Notes under the pieces: model-generated
What the model was told of the DNA's origin: nothing
Databases searched by the model: none
Seen by the model: only the letters and a program-made list of their open reading frames with translations
Shown: piece by piece, positions 57,430-64,000 of the stretch
How positions within the stretch are numbered: position 1 is the stretch's first letter
How the letters are laid out: the number at the start of each line of letters is the position of its first letter
Translations under genes and position numbers: made by a program
NCBI GenBank assembly: GCA_004194705.1
Contig: SADC01001238.1
Coordinates: 877,796 to 941,795, forward strand
Direction of reading: 5' to 3'
Origin: Ditylenchus dipsaci
Taxonomy: Eukaryota; Nematoda; Chromadorea; Rhabditida; Anguinidae
Length of the DNA stretch: 64,000 nucleotides

Positions 57430-57740
57430 CGACTATACAGTCATACTTGCACGGGCGCCGGCGGCGGCGGAGGCGGCGTCGCTCAATTTTATATACACAA
57501 TTTTATACACGATCTTTACATTTTTTGTGACAGGGTTTTGATTTTTATCATTAAGAATGACTAGTCACACGTAATTAATAGTATAAAAATTGAATATTTT
57601 TATTGCTAAAATTTTTTAATTTAAAAATAACACTTCTAAAATAACACCTACTTTTTCCCGGCGGCCCATCGGTGAAAAATCGGCACCTTCAAAGCGCCGG
57701 CGGCCGGCGCTCCGCCGGCGGAGGTGGCGAAATTGCATTG
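57430..57740. repeat. GGCGCCGGCGGCGGCGG word element, copy 2
   Basis: Counterpart of 41,930-42,245 with a different arrangement of CGGCGGAGGCGG words. Confidence 0.7.
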
Positions 57741-57823
57741 CAAGCTTCTGACACTTTATTCATCGTGACACTTGTTCACTTGGAGGGAGGCCTTTCTTGG
57801 TTGACTATGAATAGTGTTTTAAC

Positions 57824-58000
57824 TAGGGATGGAGTACGATCGGTACGGGATACCCCGTCTAGTCCTGGAGGGTTTTGGTATTTTTCCTGTCCCAGCAAAA
57901 TATTTGAGTCTCCCATCCCAGTGTCCCGTACCGGAGTAATTTTTGGCTTATCGGATTCATTGTCCCGTCCCGACTTTTGAAAATCTGTTCCGTCTTCAGA
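57824..58000 (+). repeat. hAT-like left end with GTCCCGTCCCG words
   Basis: TAGGGATGGAGTACGATCGG resembles hAT termini; CGGTACGGGATACCCCG, CATCCCAGTGTCCCGTACCG and GTCCCGTCCCGAC follow. No matching right end or target duplication found. Confidence 0.5.
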
Positions 58001-58348
58001 ATTCGAAAATCATTTTGAAGTCTAATCTAGATTTTACTATCATTTGAAACGCTCGAAAAATTTTGAGTAAAAGTTAGGGTTGTGAAACAAAAATATACTT
58101 CAGTATATACTCGGACAATATCTAGCTTTTGTCCGTGACGTGAAACTGGACAAAATATTTTGCATTCTTGCATTCAAATTCTGTTAATGCCATCTTGTAT
58201 AAATCGGATCTGGAGAAAATATAAATTGTATCTGGAGACTCGAGAAACATCGAGCCGGAAACTCCCTTGGTCCCCCTGTGTATTTTTAATAATACATATT
58301 TTAACAGTCCAGTATACCTGTATGCTGACATCCCGGAAGCTTGACCTC

Positions 58349-58474
58349 CATATGAGTCTGACACTTATTTCGGCACATGAATTTAAAAAGCTGTCGGAAG
58401 CAGTTGGGGATCGCATACATAACATAAACAGAATTTCTGAATTCGACTTTACAGAGCGGGTGGTTACCTTCTAA
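58349..58474 (+). CDS. Small coding-like ORF, unassigned
   Basis: ATG 58,349 to TAA, 41 codons: SAHEFKKLSEAVGDRIHNIN, then FDFTERVVTF. The frame is open upstream to 58,160. Residue choice looks protein-like but no splice partner or homologue is evident. Confidence 0.3.
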   Translation, partial: HMSLTLISAHEFKKLSEAVGDRIHNINRISEFDFTERVVTF

Positions 58475-59012
58475 GTATATTGCACTAGCGCCACATATAA
58501 AACCTAAGTGGGTAAATAAATTATTCACACGCAGGGCTTCCAACCCGAAATTTCAAAAATCAGAGAAACCTTTCAAAAATCAGATTTCTTACGATTCCCG
58601 GTTCTAAAATCAAACTTTTTCTAGTTAATAAATTCAAAGCCCTGGCTACACACCTATCTTTTTTCATGTCGAAAAAGCTTTTTGAATGATCTATATTCAG
58701 TATGACGAGATCTTTTCTCAATATCTCTCCATAGATCCATATTGATTGATCAACAACCCCCACCCTGAGCGTGTATCATGCCTTTAGCACAAGTACCTAT
58801 AGCAAGTATCCCCTGATCATCTAACCGTCTCCTCTGTTCACGTGTTGCATAGAGGTTGGGACGTGAGAGGCTGAATTTGCCCTATTGTTTTAACTTTGCT
58901 TCGCGAACATGTGAAATGTCACATAAATATCAAGGTTTTCTAAAATTTCTTATCATTCAACCAATTTTTGAAAACCTATTGTTTATAACTCTTACTTTGC
59001 TTTTAATTCTAC

Positions 59013-59362
59013 ATGCCGAAGTTTTTATTTTCTTTGCTTATCATCGCCTTGGGAGTCACTTTAGTGCCTGCGCCTTCAGTTCTAAATGAAGACGAAGTTA
59101 ATGACAAGCAAAGTAAGTCGAGAAAAAAATTTAGCTTATGTTTATTTCTGGATTCATTTCTTTTTTTGTCCTCGTAAAACTCGTAAAGAAAAAAAACTAC
59201 AGCAACCCTAAAACCTGAACCTAAATCCTGAATCCCTAAAGATTTGGAGGTAGACATGACGGTGGAAGTGCAGGCTTTGGAGGTGCAGCTGCACTTGGGT
59301 TTGGAGGTGGAGGCTATGGATTTGGAAATGCAGATGCGGCTGGAGATGCAGGAAAAAAATGA
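59013..59362 (+). CDS. Small secreted Gly-rich peptide
   Basis: Exon 1 is 59,013-59,112, with signal peptide FLFSLLIIALGVTLVPA followed by acidic NEDEVNDKQ and donor GTAAGT. Exon 2 is 59,242-59,362: DGGSAGFGGAAALGFGGGG, YGFGNADAAGDAGKK, stop TGA 59,360-59,362. Length about 74 residues. The layout, signal peptide plus acidic linker plus Gly/Tyr/Phe-rich tail, is typical of nematode secreted glycine-rich peptides, some antimicrobial (family-level inference). Exon phases differ by one; a further A in the CAAA run at the donor would fix this. The second exon is also open in another frame (Leu/Glu/Met-rich), judged less likely. Confidence 0.6.
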
Positions 59363-59519
59363 ATAGAATGTGTGTGTTCGTTGTGCTTTTCTCATTTTTT
59401 CCATTAAAAATCATTATCATCATATCGTTCAGGCAGATATAAAAATTATGCAATCATAAAAGCATACAAACACAACAAAAAATAATTAGAACAGAAACAA
59501 ATAAAAAACCTTCCATGCT

Positions 59520-59583
59520 GGTTCAAACTCGAGTGCTCTGGCGATCACCGCGCCTCTAACCACTAGACTACCAAGGCCCTTAT
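59520..59583 (-). tRNA. tRNA-like sequence or tRNA-derived repeat, unconfirmed
   Basis: Minus strand: CCTTGGTAGTCTAGTGGTTA (A-box-like), GAGGCGCGGTGATCGCC, then GAGTTTGAACCAGC (B-box-like). The acceptor stem does not pair well, so it is probably a pseudo-tRNA or SINE head. Confidence 0.35.
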
Positions 59584-59624
59584 CAGATATATATCAGATA
59601 TTTATTCTGAATAATTCTACTCAC

Positions 59625-59722
59625 TTTCAAACGCATTCGCACTCCCAAAATAACAAATCCCAAAAGCCAAAAGACGGCCGTATTGAACATGAAATCAACA
59701 TGATCTCGCAAGAGTAAGTCAC
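59625..59722 (-). other. Exon with one membrane segment, gene unknown
   Basis: Between acceptor ...GATCTAG and donor GTGAGT the minus strand reads DLLLRDHVDFMFNTAVFWLL then GFVILGVRMRLK. This is a membrane helix ending in RMRLK. A faint likeness to Dpy-19-type transmembrane segments was noted but not verified. No neighbouring exons found. Confidence 0.4.
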
Positions 59723-59889
59723 CTAGATCATCAGGTTTAAAAATCAATTAATTTGCTATTTAGGTTACTTGTCAGATGTTGTCGGTGACCACAAAGAAGG
59801 ATGTGATTTGTGCATTTTTTGAAAGTGGCCAGATATGGTATGGGTTCCAAAAAGGGGCGGAGCCTAACACCCTCTCATACCTATGGGCT

Positions 59890-60050
59890 TTCTTTGAAAG
59901 TGCCCATAGGTATGGGGCACAAATGCGCATTCTTTGAAGATGGAAAACTTGCCCAAGTACTACTCACACCTACTGGAGCTATTACAGGCAAAATATTGTT
60001 AAACAAGGTGACGGGCGCTCTTACAGGCGCCTTTTTATGAGTTTTTAATT
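59890..60050 (+). other. Short inverted repeat and TGALTGAFL-type ORF
   Basis: CATACCTATGGGC and GCCCATAGGTATGGGGC are inverted around 59,890. The following frame reads LLTPTGAITGKILLNKVTGA before a stop at 60,038-60,040. Unassigned. Confidence 0.3.
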
Positions 60051-61140
60051 TAAATGGCATGTGTCACTGGTAGTACTAATTCACTGCGAACTTCAATATC
60101 TTAATCAAAAACTTGTTGACTTGAACCTTTGAATAGTTCAACATGTAGCCGAGAAGTTCCTTCACAACTCAACCTTGAGATTTTTTTTCAAAAATTGATA
60201 CTCAAATTTTTTATTTTTCTTTGTCTGAGATAGGTATTGTAGGTCTTAAACTGCGCTGCAAGATAAATTTAAGATGTTTATTAGGCGCTGAATCCTTAAA
60301 GGCGCATCTGTCGCCGATGGAATATTTTTGAAAAGCGGTACCAGTCAATTAAAATGAGAATTTTTAAATAAATTTCAGTTGAGTATCCTGCAAGGAATAG
60401 TAATCATAAAAACTTTCTCCGTTAATACCTTCGGCGGTCTAGTGGGAAAGCGGCGGCAAACTGCAAAAGTTGGTCGTCGGTCTGATTTTTATCGGGGTTA
60501 TAATTTTTCCTCAGTTTTTCCAAAATTTCGTCAAATTAATAGGTACTTGTTTGGCTGGGGGGGCCTATGATATTGGTTAATTGTGAACAGGGCTTTAACA
60601 TCTTCTAAGTGATTTTTCATAAGCTAAAAACCATTGAAAAGATCTTTCCTAACAATTTCCACACTTAAAAGTTAGGCTTTTCAAAAATTTTGGTCACCTA
60701 ATTTTGACAATTGCCTTGGTCCCCCCAAAGTGAGAATACGTTGTATTAAGGTATCCTATCAGGTTTTGATCAATGGAGCTGGCAAAAGATTCTTTAATGC
60801 ATGTATGATCAAGAGTCTTGCCTTCCCATTTTTGAGTTGCTGAAGATTTTCGATCACGTCCGAGTTAGTCCACTTAAGTCCTTCATCTTAATTAACCCAG
60901 ATAAATAAACAAACAGTAGAATGTTCAAATGATATGAAGCCTCATGAATTTGTAAGAATCTACCAAAGGGCTCAAAAATAAACTTCGGTGAAAAAATTAA
61001 GAGGCTGAAACAGTAGGAAAATACCCGACTGTCCAAAAAGTAATAATGAATTTAAAGAATTTAAAAGCTTGGCGTTTTGGTGTGACGTTTAGCGGTTTTA
61101 GAACATTTGTCCCGCCAACCACTAAACGTCTACGCACCCT
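60051..61140. other. No gene recognised
   Basis: AT-rich, only short ORFs; no consistent exons. Confidence 0.4.
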
Positions 61141-61420
61141 TATATGGAGGCAATAACTCATATTCGTGTTTCTCGATTTCATGATACCCCGATTTCATGA
61201 GAAAGCCGCTTGTTTTTTTTGGTTCTGAGAAAAAAAAAATTCGAACCACAGGGGGCTATCATGGTCTTTTAGTCAAAATTTCAAAAATTTAAATTGGCGC
61301 CTTTTGAATTTTAAGTGTTTAAGGGCAGTATTGGTAAAAATGACTCTGGATGCATGAAAAAGCATGCATACCAGAGTTTATTTATACGGTAGACCCCAGT
61401 ATTCTAAACCATGTTTAACA

Positions 61421-62498
61421 CTCCGAGCCTCATGCGTAACTTTTGCCATTTCTGAAGCAGAATTTCATGGAGAACACGATGGCTTTTTCAGATTTTCTTT
61501 TCAAATCTAAAAAGTGGTTCAAATCGACCTTTGAAACATGTGACCCATATGCCGGGCTCTACAAACTTAGATCAGGCTATAACTTTTTTTACATATATGA
61601 TTTTAATGTGTTTAAAAAACTATAAATGCTTCTCATTAGTTCTTCTATCTTTCTGTGGATTAATAATTATCACTTAGACCAAAAATAAAAATTAAATTTA
61701 TCAAAGATCCCTAAAATGTGAGTTTTGAAAATCGCAGTTATCTCAAAAGATTGTTCGTTCAGCTACAAAATAAACTATAGAATATGATTTCGTCATGAAC
61801 CAACTCGAAGATATGAACAAAAATACAAAATATCACTAAAAATTTTTGACCAAAAAATTTAAATGCGCGTCTTTTGAAATTTTTTTTCGCACAAATAGGA
61901 CAGAAAATAGTGCAAAACTATTCTTAATACTTAAAAAAACACGGAATGTTTTATTGTCTTTACAGGGTGTGCAGTGCTTACGAATATGCTATCTAAAACA
62001 TAATCCTTAAAATCCTTATATTCCTCAGACGGACTTATAACACTGTATTGTGAGTCGGTCTGGGAGGCACGTATAATAACGTTACACGTCATTTTGTAGC
62101 GCAGAATGTGTTTTTTCAGATGCCGTAAAGTATGCTTCAAAAAAATCGATACAGTGAAGTTATAGGCATTTTTGTGAGATAACTGCGATTTTCAAAACTC
62201 ACATTTTAGGGATCTTTGATAAATTTAATTTTTATTTTTGGTCTAAGTGATAATTATTAATCCACAGAAAGATAGAAGAACTAATGAGAAGCATTTATAG
62301 TTTTGAAACACATTAAAATCATATATGTAAAAAAAGTTATAGCCTGATCTAAGTTTGTAGAGCCCGGCATATGGGTCACATGTTTCAAAGGTCGATTTGA
62401 ACCACTTTTTAGATTTGAAAAGAAAATCTGAAAAAGCCATCGTGTTCTCCATGAAATTCTGCTTCAGAAATGGCAAAAGTTACGCATGAGGCTCGGAG
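61421..62498. mobile_element. Foldback element with ~327-bp terminal inverted repeats
   Basis: Ends CTCCGAGCCTCATGCGTAAC and complement. Arms 61,421-61,747 and 62,172-62,498 are nearly identical. Flanks TTTAACA / TGTTAACA suggest a short target duplication, not exact as printed. Coding frames lie in both arms and in the spacer. Confidence 0.88.
61931..62476 (-). CDS. Foldback-encoded ORFs (arm ORF 77 aa, spacer ORF 69 aa)
   Basis: Minus strand, right arm 62,476-62,243: MAFSDFLFKSKKWFKSTFET, CDPYAGLYKLRSGYNFFYIY, then hydrophobic CFSLVLLSFCGLIIIT. Spacer 62,140-61,931: RASQTDSQYSVISPSEEYKD, FKDYVLDSIFVSTAHPVKTI. The left arm repeats the first ORF on the plus strand (61,443-61,625), shortened by a one-base change in the AAAA run near 61,615. 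A single protein spliced from arm to spacer is possible, but no donor/acceptor pair was proven. No family recognised; a captured host gene or element-specific protein are both open. Confidence 0.4.
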
Positions 62499-62918
62499 TG
62501 TTAACATCTTCTTGTAAGTAGGCCCTGTGTATTAGTGGCCCTTTTATTCTCTTCCCCTCCAAAATACAGCCTTAATCCCTTTTAAATTCCATAGCCGCCA
62601 ATTTAAATTTTTGAAATTTGACTTACTAATCATGATATAACATGTACGGCACAAAAAATGTCGAAAAAATCACGGTGCCAAATTTCATATAAAAAACATT
62701 CAAAATTACAGATTTCGTCTCTTAAATTTATAACAAAACAATAGCAAACTATTATACTGCATTTAAATTGAAAATTTTGATATTAACGAACATTCGAAGA
62801 ATCACATTTGTTAATTGATAATATCTATTGGCACTCGGATCTTTGCAAGTTGTGCCGTTGAGTGGAGAGCCCACTGTTATGCTCTCAGTCGGAGTTGGCT
62901 GAATTGCTCATATTTTAG

Positions 62919-63098
62919 TTAGTTAAGCCAACCAAGAAAAACAAACCTTGGGCCCTGTGCCTGAACCTCCGCTGTAATCATTAGTGCCTTGGTAGGCCTG
63001 ACAGACGAAACTGATTTTATTAGATCACATAACTCAAGATTTTTAACGCTCAGTGTGTCTTGAAAATTGGCATTAAGACCCACAACAGTAAGAACTGG
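62919..63098 (-). CDS. Unidentified exon, ~60 codons
   Basis: After acceptor AAATTTGCAG the minus strand reads PVLTVVGLNANFQDTLSVKN, LELCDLIKSVSSVRPTKALM, ITAEVQAQGPRFVFLGWLN, stop 62,919. Coding-like composition; a donor (GCGGAG/GTTCAG) near 62,966 could end it earlier. No other exon found. Confidence 0.45.
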   Translation of the reverse strand, partial: PVLTVVGLNANFQDTLSVKNLELCDLIKSVSSVRPTKALMITAEVQAQGPRFVFLGWLN

Positions 63099-63279
63099 CT
63101 GCAAATTTGATATTTTCAGGCTTACTTCTTAATAATAAAACTTTCAATAATTGAGTAAATACGGTGATGGCTATCGATTACCGACCCCAAATGAAATTTT
63201 CTTTTCAAAATTTTGTCAAAATATTCAATTTTCAAGAAAGTTTTCGGAAAGACTCCCCTAATACCAAAATTTTTTCCTG

Positions 63280-63360
63280 AATTCGAATCCGTAGATCACA
63301 GATCAAGTATGGAACCTGGTTAGCGCCGTGACCACTAACCGCATACTGGTTATCAAGCCA
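63280..63360 (-). tRNA. tRNA-like sequence, unconfirmed
   Basis: Minus strand ACCAGTATGCGGTTAGTGGT and later GGATTCGAATTCAGG look like A- and B-boxes about 50 bases apart. No good acceptor stem; probably a tRNA-derived repeat. Confidence 0.3.
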
Positions 63361-63527
63361 GACGAAAAACTCTATCAACTTGACATTTTAACCATAAATA
63401 TTTTTTCTGATTATTTCTGTCAAGACTGCTCATCTCATTGGCTACAAAATGAGTGGTGACTTGCATAAAAGCAATCTTTAAAAAGTGGGTCAAAAATGCA
63501 ATGCCAGAAACACGATTTGAACCAGGG

Positions 63528-63551
63528 GGCTTAAATTAGAGGAAGTACGGT
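63528..63551 (-). repeat. Family B terminal fragment
   Basis: TTAAATTAGAGGAAGTACGG followed by TA; only the end remains. Confidence 0.6.
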
Positions 63552-63667
63552 ATTCTTATCAGGACAAATACTGGTAGTTGACGTTCGGGCGAGTCCTTAC
63601 AGTATAGAGAGTGTCTTTATTTTACGTGTCCTTATATAAAGTGTTACTGTGATAATATTAAAAAAAA

Positions 63668-64000
63668 GGCGCTACCGGAGTATACCCCCCCCCAATGGAA
63701 TTTTTTTGAAAGTGTTTCCAAACACCCTATATCGACTCGAAATCGCCTCAGGAACTCGAAAAAGGGGCAGGAGTGCACTATACCGCGTAGCCCAAAACTG
63801 TCTTAAAGCGTGTTTTTTTGATGTGTGAGCAATTAAAACGTACTTAAAACGTGTTTTTAGAGTGCGGAAGGCCATTTTTGGAAAAAAAATTTTGACCAAA
63901 ATTTGACTTTTTGCCTTGGGGGACCAAGGTAAACCACCTGGAGAGGGATTTTTTACCTCGTTTTTCTTACTGAGACTGGGCAAAAAGAGTCTCTAGACGC
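63668..64000 (+). repeat. Family C element, cut by window end
   Basis: GGCGCTACCGGAGTATACCC terminus, AAACACCCTATATCGACTCG, CAAAAAGAGTCTCTAGACGC at the window edge. Minus ORF 63,672-63,983 is a by-product. Confidence 0.75.

Larger units (their letters stand above)
54785..57745 (+). repeat. Segmental duplication, copy 2 (partner 37,395-42,250)
   Basis: Same block order as copy 1, without the hAT insertion. F-box homology stops abruptly at 56,785. Confidence 0.85.
61145..62660. repeat. Family C element split by a foldback element
   Basis: Left part 61,145-61,420 (GATTTCATGAGAAAGCCGC, AAATTGGCGCCTTTTGAATT, CTCTGGATGCATGAAAAAGC). Right part 62,499-62,660 (TATTAGTGGCCCTTTTATTC, AATACAGCCTTAATCCC). 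An intact relative without insertion is at 44,210-44,770. Confidence 0.85.

Noticed and set aside
58122..58543. Overlapping minus-strand ORFs of 80-83 codons
   Set aside because: Three frames are open by chance opposite the plus-strand ORF; no motif supports them.
1..64000. Integrated virus, retrotransposon polyprotein, bacterial contamination or operon
   Set aside because: No reverse transcriptase, integrase, capsid, ribosome-binding sites or tightly packed ORFs were seen; genes are intron-split throughout.

Overview
This window looks like nuclear DNA from a nematode. It is AT-rich, has no bacterial-style gene packing, and its genes are split by very short introns (several of 39-56 nt, three of exactly 44 nt) with GT...TTTCAG-type junctions. 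The recognisable genes belong to families expanded in nematodes: ShKT-domain secreted protein, seven-transmembrane serpentine receptor, MATH-BTB protein, F-box protein and CRAL-TRIO protein. There are degenerate TTAGGC (nematode telomere unit) tracts and TTTGCCGG-type repeats. Species cannot be named; a rhabditid is plausible.

Layout: 0.6-2.7 kb, ShKT gene (+). 4.2-7.5 kb, almost complete 7TM receptor (+). 7.7-10.3 kb, unidentified membrane protein ending in a Cys/His motif (+). 10.3-19.3 kb, two head-to-tail copies of a 4.5-kb segment. 19.5-20.9 kb, CRAL-TRIO gene (-), 3' end missing. 22-28 kb, repeats, mariner fragment, hAT transposase gene with introns (+). 28.1-32.5 kb, a 4.4-kb inverted repeat centred on a mariner element. 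33.0-34.2 kb, MATH-BTB gene (+). 37.4-42.25 and 54.8-57.75 kb, two collinear copies of a segment containing an F-box gene (-); one copy carries a hAT insertion with target duplication. 43.9-49 kb, nested palindromes with tRNA-like stretches. 49.9-50.5 kb, second hAT element with target duplication. 51.0-53.8 kb, putative secreted protein (-). 59.0-59.4 kb, small Gly-rich secreted peptide (+). 61.1-62.7 kb, foldback element encoding an ORF in each arm. The rest is mostly miniature palindromic elements.

The most unusual theme is in the miniature elements. In two families (A: CAGTCRAMYCTCG ends; B: CCGTATTTCCTCTAATA ends) the termini are conserved, but the word just inside differs in every copy. 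Within one copy that word reappears at the other end, at the centre, or as an immediate hairpin. Other repeats here also consist of one short word repeated with variation.

A second theme is technical. The two 4.5-kb copies differ mainly by one-base homopolymer changes, and the exon frame breaks in genes are mostly repaired by one base in an A or T run. This suggests residual sequencing indels rather than many pseudogenes. No operon or pathway linking the genes is evident; they are separate members of nematode-expanded families embedded in transposon debris.
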